From an uncultured Woeseia sp. (GTDB lineage: Bacteria; Pseudomonadota; Gammaproteobacteria; Steroidobacterales; Woeseiaceae), in assembly GCA_937925605.1 (NCBI GenBank), contig CALALV010000159.1, positions 1 to 22,352 of the forward strand: a stretch of 22,352 nt of DNA. Reading direction: 5' to 3'. Below, piece by piece: positions 1-7,670 of the stretch. The notes beneath the pieces are model-generated. The model saw only the letters and a list, made by a program, of their open reading frames with translations. It was not told where the DNA came from and ran no database searches. Within the stretch, counting starts at the first letter, position 1. The number at the start of each line of letters is the position of its first letter. The position numbers and the translations under genes are program-made.

Positions 1-88
1 GCCGCGCCCGGGATGGGAACGGGCCGCTTGTCCTGCGGTCACAGCATCTGTCAGCATGCCCGCGCGAGCGACTGCCAGGGAGACCCCG

Positions 89-613
89 ATGTTCAAACAC
101 GCTACCGGCACGGCCGGCAGACCCGCGCTGCGGCACGCGTTCGTGGCCGCCGCCCTGATCGCGACGATGTCGATGGCCGGCTGCCGCGCCGGCGGTGCCT
201 CCGCCGACCCGGCGGCCGTCGCCGACGTCGTCGTCTACAAGACCCCTTACTGCGGCTGCTGCAGCGACTGGGTGGCGCAGCTCGAGCGCGACGGCCTGAC
301 CGTGACCGCGATCGACGTCGACAGCACGGCGCCGGTGCGCGACGAGCTCGGCGTGCCGGCGCGGCTCGGCTCCTGCCACACGGCAAAGGTCGGCGACTAC
401 TGGGTCGAGGGGCACGTGCCGATCGACCTGGTGCGCCAGCTGGTCGAGGAGCGGCCGGCGGGGATTCGCGGTCTCGCGGTGCCGGGCATGCCGATCGGCT
501 CGCCCGGCATGGAAGGGCCGAATCCCGAGCGCTACGCCGTGCTCGCGCTGGACGACGACGGCTCCGTCCGGGTCTACGCCGAGCGCGACGGCGCCGCGCA
601 GCCGCCCGACTAG
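89..613 (+). CDS. DUF411 family metal-binding-like lipoprotein
   Basis: This 174-aa protein belongs to the DUF411 family, small envelope proteins often found near copper and metal resistance genes. The exact function is not established. The N-terminus is a lipoprotein signal peptide with lipobox SMAGC, lipid-accepting Cys at about residue 32. The mature part opens with the family hallmark VVYKTPYCGCCSDW (Cys 55, 57, 58). It continues through LGSCHT (Cys96-His97), likely the partner metal or redox site, and then GHVPIDLV and AVPGMPIGSPGME. The ATG at 89 is chosen over an in-frame ATG at 56 because AGGGAG lies just upstream of it and because it gives a compact signal peptide. It ends at a strong terminator shared with the facing gene. 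A periplasmic role in metal binding or delivery is an inference from family context. Confidence 0.88.
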   Translation: MFKHATGTAGRPALRHAFVAAALIATMSMAGCRAGGASADPAAVADVVVYKTPYCGCCSDWVAQLERDGLTVTAIDVDSTAPVRDELGVPARLGSCHTAKVGDYWVEGHVPIDLVRQLVEERPAGIRGLAVPGMPIGSPGMEGPNPERYAVLALDDDGSVRVYAERDGAAQPPD

Positions 614-633
614 TCCCGCCGCGTCGCCGGCGC

Positions 634-662
634 AAAAAAAAGCCCCGCACCGCGGGGCTTTC
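634..662. terminator. Bidirectional Rho-independent terminator
   Basis: A perfect 8-bp stem AGCCCCGC/GCGGGGCT (641-648 with 652-659) with a 3-nt loop ACC. It is preceded by a run of eight A (634-641) and followed by TTTCT. The A run becomes a U tract for transcripts from the right, and TTTCT serves transcripts from the left. It therefore fits the DUF411 gene ending at 613 (+) and the small lipoprotein ending at 689 (-). The U tract is much better for the minus-strand gene. Confidence 0.9.
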
Positions 663-688
663 TCGTGCCGGGGCAAGCGCCAAGCGCG

Positions 689-901
689 TCAGGACGCCTC
701 GGCCGCGTCGATGGCCTCGCAGCCGCAGACCTTGCGGCTAGACAGCCGGTTGCCGGTCGAGTTCGAGCGCTCCGAGACCTTCTTGCAGACCCGCTCCTCG
801 CCGGTCGGGCAGGAACCGCCCGCGGCGGTCGTCTGGGTGCCGGCGCAGGCGGACAGCGTCAGCGTGGCGATGAGGGCGAGCAGGGCGGAAGTCGGGCGCA
901 T
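689..901 (-). CDS. Small cysteine-rich lipoprotein A (CX7CX19CXC family)
   Basis: A 70-aa predicted lipoprotein that I do not recognise. The signal peptide ends in lipobox LSAC, with the lipidated Cys at residue 19. The short mature part holds four more cysteines spaced C-x7-C-x19-C-x-C, with a conserved Arg-Leu pair (NRL) inside the x19 stretch. Exactly the same spacing occurs in the proteins at 5328-5537 and 5549-5764, so these are paralogues. The ATG at 901 is supported by AAAGGA about 6 nt upstream, and a sigma70-like promoter lies at 939-967. The gene is alone: it sits downstream of the RND pump gene in the same direction and ends at the bidirectional terminator. Two disulfides or a metal site are possible; neither is shown. 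Confidence 0.85.
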   Translation of the reverse strand: MRPTSALLALIATLTLSACAGTQTTAAGGSCPTGEERVCKKVSERSNSTGNRLSSRKVCGCEAIDAAEAS

Positions 902-938
902 ATCAGGTCCTTTGGCTGCGGGGTGATAAAGGGCGGCA

Positions 939-967
939 TCTATAGCGGATTCGCCGTTGGCGCGCAA
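939..967 (-). promoter_or_regulatory. Candidate sigma70 promoter of small lipoprotein A
   Basis: Read on the minus strand: TTGCGC (967-962), a 17-nt spacer, then TATAGA (944-939), about 38 nt before the start codon at 901. The -10 matches consensus at 4 of 6 positions and the -35 mainly in TTG. Spacing and location are good. It implies that this lipoprotein is transcribed separately from the RND operon ending at 1047. Confidence 0.5.
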
Positions 968-1046
968 TGCACAGGCCGCCCCGGCCGGGCGCGTCGCCCG
1001 CGGAACGCTGCGACATATAACCATAATGCATACGGTCCCGCCGGAA

Positions 1047-4000
1047 TCAGGCTGCGGCTGCGCGTCCCGGCTCGCCGCCCCGGCGCGCGAGCGCCAGGTA
1101 CACGGCCGGCACGACGAACAGCGTGAACAACGTGCCGACGCCGAGGCCCGTCGCGATGACCAGCCCGATGTGAAACCGGCTGACCGCACCGGGGCCGCTC
1201 GCGAGCAGCAGCGGGATCATCGCCATGATCATCGCGACGGTGGTCATCAGCACCGGGCGCAGGCGGATGGCCGCGGCCTTCTCGATCGCCTCGCGGCGCT
1301 CGAGCCCGTCGTTGTAGCGCAGCTGGTTGGCGAACTCGACGATCAGGATGCCGTTCTTCGAGATCAGCCCGATCAGCGTGATCAGCCCGACCTGCGTGTA
1401 GATGTTCACCGTGGCGAGGCCGAGCGTCATGAAGATCAGTGCCCCGGCGATCGACATCGGCACGGAGACCAGGATGATCAGCGGGTCGCGCCAGCTCTCG
1501 AACTGCGCGGCGAGCACCAGGTAGATGACGACGATCGCGAGGAAGAAGGTCACGACCAGCGCGCTGCCCTGCTCGGCGAACTGGCGGGACTCGCCCTGGT
1601 AATCGATCGAGAAGCCCTGGCCCAGTTGCTCCGCGGCGGCCTGCTGCAGCACGGCGAGCGCGTCGCCGAGCGAGACGCCGGGCGCCGGGCTGCCCTGCAG
1701 CGTCACGCTGTTCAGCTGCTGGAATTGCGTGCGCTGGCTCGGCTCGACCGACTCCTCCAGTGTCACGAGCGCCGACAGCGGCACCTGCTCGCCGCTGTCG
1801 GCCGGCAGGTAGTAGTCTTTCAGGCTGTCGACCGTCAGTCGCGCGTCGCGTTCGAGCTGCGGGATGACCTTGTAGCTGCGGCCCTCGAGGTTGAAGCGGT
1901 TGACGTAGCCCTCGCCGAGCATGACCGACAGCGTGCGCGCGATGTCGCGCATCGTGATGCCGAGATCGCCGGCCCGGTCGCGATCGATGACGAGCGTCGT
2001 GCGCGGACGCGAGTACTCGATGCTCTTTTGCAGGAAAGCGAACTGCCCGCTCTGCATGCCGGCGCCGATCAGCGTGTCCGCGGCCTCGTCCAGCCCGGTG
2101 AAGTCGCCGGGCGACTGCAGCACGAACTGGACCGGCAGGCCGCCCTGGTTGCCGGGCAGGCTCGGCCGCGGGAACACGCCGACCTGCATGCCGGCGACGC
2201 GGCCGACCGCCTGCTGCAGGTCCGGCTGGATCTCGAGGATGAAACGTTCGCGCTCCGACGGCGGCAGGACCTTGAAGCCGCCGAACACGGTATTCGGCGA
2301 GCCGCCCATGCCGAGGAACAGGAAGCTGGTGTGTTCCTCGGGCAGCGTCGCCATCTGCTTTATCAGCTCGCGGGTGTAGAACTCGTTGTACTCGAGCGTC
2401 GCGGTCTGCGGCATCCGGCCCTGCATGAACAGGATGCTCTGGTCCTCGACCGGGGCGAGCTCTTCGGGCGTCGTGACGAACATGAAGTAGATGCTGACCA
2501 ACACGCCGGCCGCGAAGGTCAGCGTCGCGGGCACGTAGTCCAGCGTCGCGTGCAGGCGGGCCCGGTAGCCGTTCGCAAGCCGCTCGAAAAAGCGTTCGAC
2601 CGCGGACTCGAAGCGCCCGGGTTCGCCGTGGCGGCTCAGCACCTTGGCCGACAGCATCGGCGACAGGGTCAGTGCGACGATGCCGGAGACCAGCACGGCG
2701 CCGGCCAGCGAGAACGCGAACTCGGTGAACAGCGTGCCGACCAGTCCGCCCATGAAGCCGATCGGCGCGTAGACCGCGACCAGCGTCGTCGTCATCGCGA
2801 TGATCGGCAGGCCGATCTCGCGCGCGCCCTCGATCGCCGCGTCGAAGCGCGACTTGCCCATCTCCACGTGCCGGTGCACGTTCTCGACGACGATGATCGC
2901 GTCGTCGACGACGAGCCCGATCGCGAGCACCATCGCGAGCAGGGTCAGCAGGTTGATCGAGAAGCCCATCAGCAGCATCAGGAACACGCCGCCGACCAGC
3001 GACAGCGGCACCGCGACCGCCGGCACGATTGCGGCACGCAGCGAGCCGAGCGACAGGTAGATCACGACCAGCACGATCAGGAGCGCCTCGACCAGCGTCG
3101 TGAACACCTCGTCGATCGAGTCCTGGATGTAGGTGCTGGCGTCGTAGGCCACGTTCGCCGTCATGACGGCCGGCAGCTGCGATTTAACCTCTTCCATGGC
3201 GGCGCGCACGCGCCCGGCGACGGTCAGCGGGTTCGCGCCGGGCGCGGGCCGGATGCCGATGACCGTGCCCGGCGTGCCGTTGAACCAGCTGATCGAGTCG
3301 TAGGTCTCGGAGCCGAGCTCGACGCGGGCGACGTCCTCGAGGCGCACCAGCGTGTCCTCGTCCTCGCGCACGACGAGCCGGCGGAAGTCTTCGGCGGTGC
3401 TGACGTCGGTCGTCGCGGAGAGGTTGGTCGCGACGTACTGGCCCTTGGCCTGGCCGACCGCGGCCAGGAAGTTGTTGGCCTGCAGCACGTCGGCCACCTG
3501 CGCGGCCGATACCCCGAGCGCCGCCATGCGCGCGGGGTCGAGCCAGATGCGCATCGCGAACTGGCGGCTGCCGAACAGCTCCGCCTTGGCGACGCCGGGA
3601 ACCGCCTGCAGCTTCGGCTGCACGACCCGCAGCAGGTAGTCGCTGACCTCGGAGACGCTCATCTCGGCGCTCGTGAAGACGATGTACATCAGCGCCGTCT
3701 GGTCGCCGGTCGTCGAGTCGATTACCGGGTCCTCGGACTCGGCCGGCAGGATGCCGCGCTGGCTCGCGACCTTGGCCTGGATCTCGGCGACCGCGGCGTT
3801 CGGGTCGTAGTTCAGCTCCATGTGCGCCTCGATCGTCGAGACGCCCTGCGAGCTGCGGCCGATCAGGAAGTCGATGCCGGAGGCCTCGGCGATCGCCTGC
3901 TGCAGCGGGGTCGTGATGAAGCCCTGGATCAGCTCGCTGCTGGCGCCCGGGTAGGCGGTCGAGACCGTGACCACGGTGTTGCTGGTCTCGGGGTACTCGC

Positions 4001-4103
4001 GCAGTTCGAGTGCCGTGAACGAGCGCAGCCCGATGACCAGGATCAGCAGGCTGACGACGCTCGCCAGCACCGGCCGGCGAACGAAGATGTCCGTGAAGTT
4101 CAT
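1047..4103 (-). CDS. RND efflux pump inner-membrane subunit (AcrB/MdtB-like, HAE1)
   Basis: A 1018-aa protein, the usual length for a proton-driven RND multidrug exporter. It starts MNFTDIFVRRPVLASVV, the family's cytoplasmic entry and first membrane helix. Fourth-helix proton-relay aspartates lie in GLVVDDAIIVVENV at about residues 400-401. The typical second half has the repeated helix bundle (LVLAAQFESWRDPLIIL, GLISKNGILIVEFANQ, RPVLMTT). It would sit in the inner membrane as a trimer, taking substrates from the periplasm or outer leaflet. The start overlaps the stop of the adaptor gene by 4 nt (ATGA, 4100-4103), so translation is probably coupled. No outer-membrane channel gene is adjacent, so a TolC-like partner encoded elsewhere is likely. 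The substrate cannot be read from the sequence. Confidence 0.96.
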   Translation of the reverse strand: MNFTDIFVRRPVLASVVSLLILVIGLRSFTALELREYPETSNTVVTVSTAYPGASSELIQGFITTPLQQAIAEASGIDFLIGRSSQGVSTIEAHMELNYDPNAAVAEIQAKVASQRGILPAESEDPVIDSTTGDQTALMYIVFTSAEMSVSEVSDYLLRVVQPKLQAVPGVAKAELFGSRQFAMRIWLDPARMAALGVSAAQVADVLQANNFLAAVGQAKGQYVATNLSATTDVSTAEDFRRLVVREDEDTLVRLEDVARVELGSETYDSISWFNGTPGTVIGIRPAPGANPLTVAGRVRAAMEEVKSQLPAVMTANVAYDASTYIQDSIDEVFTTLVEALLIVLVVIYLSLGSLRAAIVPAVAVPLSLVGGVFLMLLMGFSINLLTLLAMVLAIGLVVDDAIIVVENVHRHVEMGKSRFDAAIEGAREIGLPIIAMTTTLVAVYAPIGFMGGLVGTLFTEFAFSLAGAVLVSGIVALTLSPMLSAKVLSRHGEPGRFESAVERFFERLANGYRARLHATLDYVPATLTFAAGVLVSIYFMFVTTPEELAPVEDQSILFMQGRMPQTATLEYNEFYTRELIKQMATLPEEHTSFLFLGMGGSPNTVFGGFKVLPPSERERFILEIQPDLQQAVGRVAGMQVGVFPRPSLPGNQGGLPVQFVLQSPGDFTGLDEAADTLIGAGMQSGQFAFLQKSIEYSRPRTTLVIDRDRAGDLGITMRDIARTLSVMLGEGYVNRFNLEGRSYKVIPQLERDARLTVDSLKDYYLPADSGEQVPLSALVTLEESVEPSQRTQFQQLNSVTLQGSPAPGVSLGDALAVLQQAAAEQLGQGFSIDYQGESRQFAEQGSALVVTFFLAIVVIYLVLAAQFESWRDPLIILVSVPMSIAGALIFMTLGLATVNIYTQVGLITLIGLISKNGILIVEFANQLRYNDGLERREAIEKAAAIRLRPVLMTTVAMIMAMIPLLLASGPGAVSRFHIGLVIATGLGVGTLFTLFVVPAVYLALARRGGEPGRAAAA

Positions 4104-5191
4104 GAGCGCGGGGCGCCCGCGTCGGCCAGCTGGCTGTTGTCGATCGAGAGCGGCTGGCCGTTGCGCAGCTTGTTGTGGCCGTCGACGACGACCGTCGTGC
4201 CGGGCTCGAGGCCGCTCGTGATCTCCACCCGCCCGTCACGCACGCTGCCGGTGCCGACCTGGGTCAGGCGCGCGGTCGGCGTGCCGTCGCGGTCCTCGAC
4301 GACGTACACGGAGCTGCCGTAAGGGTTGTAGGTCACGGCGCGCTCCGGCAGCGTCAGTACCGCGTCCTGCACCGGCAGCAGCGTGTCGACGTCTGCGAAC
4401 ATGCCCGGCCGCAGCAGCCGTTCCGGGTTGGCGATCAGCGCGCGGATGCGCACGCTGCGGGTCGCCTGCTCGACGCTGGGGCTGATCGCGTGGATACGAC
4501 CTTCGAACTCGCGCTCCGGATGCGCCTGCACCCGCACGCGCACCGGCTGTTCCAGCGACAGCGTGTCCAGGTAACGTTCCGGCAGCGTGTACTCGGCGAA
4601 GATCGGGTCGAGCGCGACCAGCGGCACGATCTCGTCGCCGGGCGCGAGGTACTGCCCGGGGTTGATGCGCCGGATGCCGAGCTCGCCCGCGAACGGCGTG
4701 CGGATGCTCTTCTTGCGGATCGTCGCGCGCTTGGCTTCCAGGCGGGCGCGCGCGCTCTCGAGCGTCGCCTCGGCTTCGTCGAGATCGGAGCGCGAGCCGA
4801 GGTTGTCGCGCACCACGCGCGCGACGCGGTCGCGGGTCGTTTCCGCGAGGCGCAGGTCCGCCGCCAGCGCTTCCGCCTCGGCCAGGTCCACATCCGCGTC
4901 CAGCTCGACCAGCAGCTCGCCCTCGCCGATGCGCTGGCCCGAGTCGAAATGGATCCCGCGGACGATGCCGGGAACCTCCGCGGAGACGATGACGCCGCGG
5001 GTCGGCAGGATCGTGCCGACCGATTCGAGCGCCGGCTGCCAGCGCTCGCTCTGCACGGTCGCGGTCGTGACGACCGCGGGCGGCGGTCCGCCGCTGCCGC
5101 CGCTGCCGCCGGACTGCCAGTACTTCCAGCCGAAAACGGATCCGAACAATACGGCAAGCGCGGCCAGTACCAGCAGCAGTCTCTTGATCAC
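4100..5191 (-). CDS. RND efflux periplasmic adaptor (membrane fusion protein)
   Basis: A 363-aa HlyD/AcrA-type adaptor that bridges the RND pump to an outer-membrane channel. It has an N-terminal membrane anchor (RLLLVLAALAVLFGSVFGW) and then a Gly/Ser-rich linker (SGGSGGSGGPPP). Next come the lipoyl half-motifs (GIVRGIHFDSGQRIGEGELLVELD and IRTPFAGELGIRRINPGQYL) around an alpha-helical hairpin, then beta-barrel and membrane-proximal domains. I prefer the GTG start at 5191 because GGAGT sits 6 nt upstream. An in-frame GTG at 5227 has no ribosome-binding site. The stop overlaps the pump start by 4 nt. It lies 136 nt downstream of small lipoprotein B in the same direction. No clear terminator separates them, so read-through from the msrPQ side is possible. 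Confidence 0.94.
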   Translation of the reverse strand: MIKRLLLVLAALAVLFGSVFGWKYWQSGGSGGSGGPPPAVVTTATVQSERWQPALESVGTILPTRGVIVSAEVPGIVRGIHFDSGQRIGEGELLVELDADVDLAEAEALAADLRLAETTRDRVARVVRDNLGSRSDLDEAEATLESARARLEAKRATIRKKSIRTPFAGELGIRRINPGQYLAPGDEIVPLVALDPIFAEYTLPERYLDTLSLEQPVRVRVQAHPEREFEGRIHAISPSVEQATRSVRIRALIANPERLLRPGMFADVDTLLPVQDAVLTLPERAVTYNPYGSSVYVVEDRDGTPTARLTQVGTGSVRDGRVEITSGLEPGTTVVVDGHNKLRNGQPLSIDNSQLADAGAPRS

Positions 5192-5327
5192 GGTGACTCC
5201 GGTCGTCGGGTAGGAACGGACCGCCACTACCGACGGCCACGCTCTAGGCTAGCAGTACCGGGCTATCCAGGTCAGCGGCCGGCGGCATGTTTGGCGTATC
5301 AGCTTGTAACGGCCGCGGCCGCGTTGC

Positions 5328-5537
5328 CTACATCGGATCGACCTGCTGGCAGATGCAGATGTCCTTCTCGTTCAGGCGGCTGTCCTCGACCCGGCTGTTG
5401 GCGCTCGAGCCCTTGCAGACCAGGACCTGGCCGGACGGGCAGTCCCTGGCGCTGCGGCTGTCGGTCGCGGAGCTGTTGGCGGCACAGCCGGCCAGCGCCA
5501 GCAGTGCGGCGAGCAATGGAACGGTCGCGCTGCGCAT
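5328..5537 (-). CDS. Small cysteine-rich lipoprotein B (CX7CX19CXC family)
   Basis: A 69-aa predicted lipoprotein, unrecognised by family. The signal peptide ends in lipobox LAGC (Cys18). The mature part has C-x7-C-x19-C-x-C: CPSGQVLVC, then SRL inside the spacer, then CIC. This matches the proteins at 689-901 and 5549-5764 residue for residue in spacing. The ATG at 5537 has an excellent ribosome-binding site, AAGGAGG, about 6 nt upstream. That site lies in the 11-nt gap after lipoprotein C, so the two are almost certainly co-transcribed. Sequence identity to C outside the cysteines is low, pointing to old duplication rather than a recent tandem copy. Confidence 0.87.
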   Translation of the reverse strand: MRSATVPLLAALLALAGCAANSSATDSRSARDCPSGQVLVCKGSSANSRVEDSRLNEKDICICQQVDPM

Positions 5538-5548
5538 CGAGTCCTCCT

Positions 5549-5764
5549 TCAGCGGATGTTGCCGACGCGCTCGCAGCGGCAGTAGTCGACGTCGTCGAGG
5601 CGACTGCGGTCGCCGACCTTGGTCGCCGTCTTGCCGTAGCACACGAGCGATTCGGGCGGCAGGCAGCGCTCCCTTGCCGGGCGGTCGGCCACGGCGGCGC
5701 TGCCGGCGCAGCCGGCCGTGACGAGCAGGGCCAGGGCGCCGGTGACGATCTTGCGGTCGATCAT
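5549..5764 (-). CDS. Small cysteine-rich lipoprotein C (CX7CX19CXC family)
   Basis: A 71-aa predicted lipoprotein, third member of the local family. The signal peptide ends in lipobox TAGC (Cys19). The mature part has CLPPESLVC, a 19-residue spacer with SRL, then CRC. The ATG at 5764 is preceded by GGAGG about 8 nt upstream. It begins 34 nt after the msrQ stop codon with no hairpin in between, and lipoprotein B follows after 11 nt. The order msrP-msrQ-C-B therefore looks like one operon. The role is unknown. A thiol-disulfide, metal-binding or structural function at the outer membrane is conceivable from the cysteine pattern and neighbours, but nothing in the sequence proves it. Confidence 0.87.
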   Translation of the reverse strand: MIDRKIVTGALALLVTAGCAGSAAVADRPARERCLPPESLVCYGKTATKVGDRSRLDDVDYCRCERVGNIR

Positions 5765-5798
5765 GACGATACCTCCAGGGGCAGCATGACGTCCCGGC

Positions 5799-6443
5799 TT
5801 AGACGCTGCCGGCGGCCTGCGGGTTCCGTGCCGGGGCCCGCCGCCGCGCCGGGCGCAGCCGCTGCCAGGCGCGGAAGCCGAGCAGCAGTGCGAGGATCAG
5901 CGCGTAGACCAGCGGCTCGCGGATGTCCTGCTTGACCTGCCACCAGTAGTGCCAGACGCCGAGGATACCGACGGCATAGACCGAATAGTGCAGCTGCTGC
6001 CAGCGCCGGCCGAGGCGCCGGCGCATGCCGTTCGTCGAGGTCGCGGCCATTGCCGTCAGCAGCAGCAGCGCGGTGAAGCCGAGCGTGATGAACGGCCGCT
6101 CGACCAGGTCCTCGGTAATAGCCGACCAGCGCAGCGACTGGTCCAGTACCAGCCAGACCAGGAAATGCACCGCGACGTAGAAGAACGCGAACAGGCCGAG
6201 CATGCGCCGGAAGCGCGTCAGCCAGGCGCGGCCGGTCACGACGCGCAGCGGCGTGACGGCAAGCGCGATCATGACGAAACGCAGCCCCCAGTTGCCGAAG
6301 TGGTCGAGCAATGCCTCGACCGGGTTGGCGCCGAGGCTGCCGGTGAGCCCGAACGTATCGCCGACCGCTTTCAGCGCGGGCAGCAGGCACAGCGCAAAGA
6401 AGAGCGGCTTGCCGACGTAGCGAACCCGGGTGAGCGTGTCCAA
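5799..6443 (-). CDS. msrQ: MsrQ, heme-binding quinone oxidoreductase subunit of MsrPQ
   Basis: A 214-aa inner-membrane protein of the YedZ/MsrQ ferric-reductase-like family. It carries electrons from quinols through heme to the periplasmic MsrP. Five or six hydrophobic helices are visible. Family landmarks are GLRFVMIALAVTPLR, RRMLGLFAFFYVAVHFLVW (heme-ligand His), RPFITLGFTALLLL, RRLGRRWQQLHYSVYAVG (His) and GVWHYWWQVK (His). These align well with the E. coli protein from memory. The start is a TTG at 6443, 7 nt after the msrP stop. No ATG or GTG gives the proper N-terminus, and the ribosome-binding site is weak, suggesting coupling to msrP translation. Confidence 0.94.
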   Translation of the reverse strand: MDTLTRVRYVGKPLFFALCLLPALKAVGDTFGLTGSLGANPVEALLDHFGNWGLRFVMIALAVTPLRVVTGRAWLTRFRRMLGLFAFFYVAVHFLVWLVLDQSLRWSAITEDLVERPFITLGFTALLLLTAMAATSTNGMRRRLGRRWQQLHYSVYAVGILGVWHYWWQVKQDIREPLVYALILALLLGFRAWQRLRPARRRAPARNPQAAGSV

Positions 6444-6450
6444 CTGCTGC

Positions 6451-7410
6451 TCAGAAGTTGCGGCGCAGGTTCAGCCCGTCGTACAGGTGCGCGACCTGGT
6501 CCGCGTAACCGTTGAACATCAGGGTCTCCTGCTTCGGCGCGAACAGCCCGGCGCCGATGCGGCGCTCGAAGGCCTGGCTCCAGCGCGGGTGGTCGACGTC
6601 CGGGTTGACGTTCGCGTAGAAGCCGTACTCGTTCGGCGCGGCCATCGCCCAGCTCGTCCTCGGCATGTCCTCGACGAATTCCATCTTCACGATACTCTTG
6701 ATGCCCTTGAAGCCGTACTTCCAGGGCACGACGAGCCGGATCGGCGCGCCGTTCTGGTTCGGCAGCACCTCGCCGAAGATGCCGACCGCGAAGATCGTCA
6801 GCGGGTGCATTGCCTCGGCGATCGTCAGGCCTTCGCGGTACGGCCAGTCGAGCACTCGCGAGCGCTGGCCGGGCATGCGGCTACGGTCGTAGAGCGTCTC
6901 GAAGCGCACGAACTTCGCGCGCGAGGTCGGGCCGAGCTGCCGGATCACGTCGGCCAGCGGAATGCCGACCCAGGGAATGACCATCGACCAGGCCTCGACG
7001 CAGCGCATGCGGTAGATGCGTTCCTCGAGCGTGTAGGGCTTGACGAAATCCTCGAGCTGGAACGTGCCGGTGCGCTCGGCGTGGCCGGCAACCTCGAGCG
7101 TCCAGGGCCTCGGCTCGAAGTCCTGCGCGTTCTCGTGCGGGTCGGACTTGCCGGTGCCGAACTCGTAGAAGTTGTTGTAGGTCGTGACGTCCTCGTAGCT
7201 GTTCGGCGTTTCCTCGGTGCTGAGCGGGCTCGGCTGGACGCCGGCGAGCTTCGCGCCGCGCGCGGCCGGCAGCTCGGCCGCCGCCGCGGCGCCGGGCAGG
7301 AACGCGCTGCCGGCGGCGATGCCGGCGGCGAGAAAGCGGCGCCGGTTGAAATAGTTGTCCGGGCTCGTGATTTCGGACGGCTTGACGTCCGGCGGACGGC
7401 GAATCAGCAC
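6451..7410 (-). CDS. msrP: MsrP, periplasmic molybdopterin methionine sulfoxide reductase
   Basis: A 319-aa catalytic subunit of MsrPQ, which repairs oxidised methionines in periplasmic proteins using a molybdenum cofactor. A Tat signal is present (NRRRFLAAG, about residues 22-30), as needed to export the folded cofactor-loaded enzyme. The Mo-ligating Cys is in YRMRCVEAWSMVIPW (Cys137). Other family blocks are YNNFYEFGTGKSDP, PWTLEVAG, LEDFVKPYTLEERIYR, GAPIRLVVPWKYGFKGIKSI and EYGFYANVNPDVDHPRW. The GTG start at 7410 is supported by CAGGAG about 8 nt upstream. It is the first gene of the minus-strand operon msrP-msrQ-lipoprotein C-lipoprotein B, divergent from the FrnE-like gene. Confidence 0.96.
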   Translation of the reverse strand: MLIRRPPDVKPSEITSPDNYFNRRRFLAAGIAAGSAFLPGAAAAAELPAARGAKLAGVQPSPLSTEETPNSYEDVTTYNNFYEFGTGKSDPHENAQDFEPRPWTLEVAGHAERTGTFQLEDFVKPYTLEERIYRMRCVEAWSMVIPWVGIPLADVIRQLGPTSRAKFVRFETLYDRSRMPGQRSRVLDWPYREGLTIAEAMHPLTIFAVGIFGEVLPNQNGAPIRLVVPWKYGFKGIKSIVKMEFVEDMPRTSWAMAAPNEYGFYANVNPDVDHPRWSQAFERRIGAGLFAPKQETLMFNGYADQVAHLYDGLNLRRNF

Positions 7411-7463
7411 AACGGTCTCCTGTTTCGGGTCTCCCGTAGTAGACCGGACCGGCGGGCCGGGTA

Positions 7464-7480
7464 TTGCAACGATTTGTAAC
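7464..7480 (-). promoter_or_regulatory. Heptamer direct repeat upstream of msrP
   Basis: Two copies of TTGYAAC on the plus strand, TTGCAAC (7464-7470) and TTGTAAC (7474-7480), start exactly 10 bp apart, one helical turn. They lie about 55-70 bp before the msrP start, in otherwise GC-rich DNA. Such spacing is typical of OmpR/CusR-type response-regulator sites. In E. coli msrP is controlled by a two-component system of that class. The sequence is not the E. coli box, so this is only a candidate operator. Confidence 0.3.
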
Positions 7481-7584
7481 GCTGCTCACGAGGACCGCGG
7501 CCGGCGCATGCCGCCGCGCCCGTTCAGCGCCGCTTCAGGCCAGATCGGGCAAACTTTGCCGAAGATCGGGACTCCAAGAATACG

Positions 7585-7629
7585 GTGGCCGGTGCCGGGA
7601 CGCGGCTTGAAAGGCGGGCGCCGGCCCAC
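7585..7629 (+). other. Strong stem-loop in the leader of the FrnE-like gene
   Basis: GTGGCCGGTGCC (7585-7596) can pair with GGCGCCGGCCCAC (7617-7629) through a long GC stem with one G-U pair and one bulged C. It sits 40 nt before the start codon. No U tract follows, and no known riboswitch signature was recognised. It could be a leader structure or just a result of high GC content. Confidence 0.3.
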
Positions 7630-7670
7630 ATTTCCCGGACAACGGGCGGTTTTCCGCCGGGTGAGAGACC

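Noticed and set aside
957..4322. Open frame of 1121 codons on the plus strand opposite the RND pump gene
   Set aside because: Its translation is Arg/Asp/His-rich, low in complexity and matches no fold. The opposite strand encodes a full, motif-bearing RND pump. Long antisense frames are expected at this GC content.
5192..5327. A clear promoter or terminator between lipoprotein B and the RND adaptor
   Set aside because: Only weak -10-like hexamers (TAGCCT, TAGAGC) without a decent -35 and self-complementary GCGGCCGC stretches without a U tract were seen, so nothing is called.
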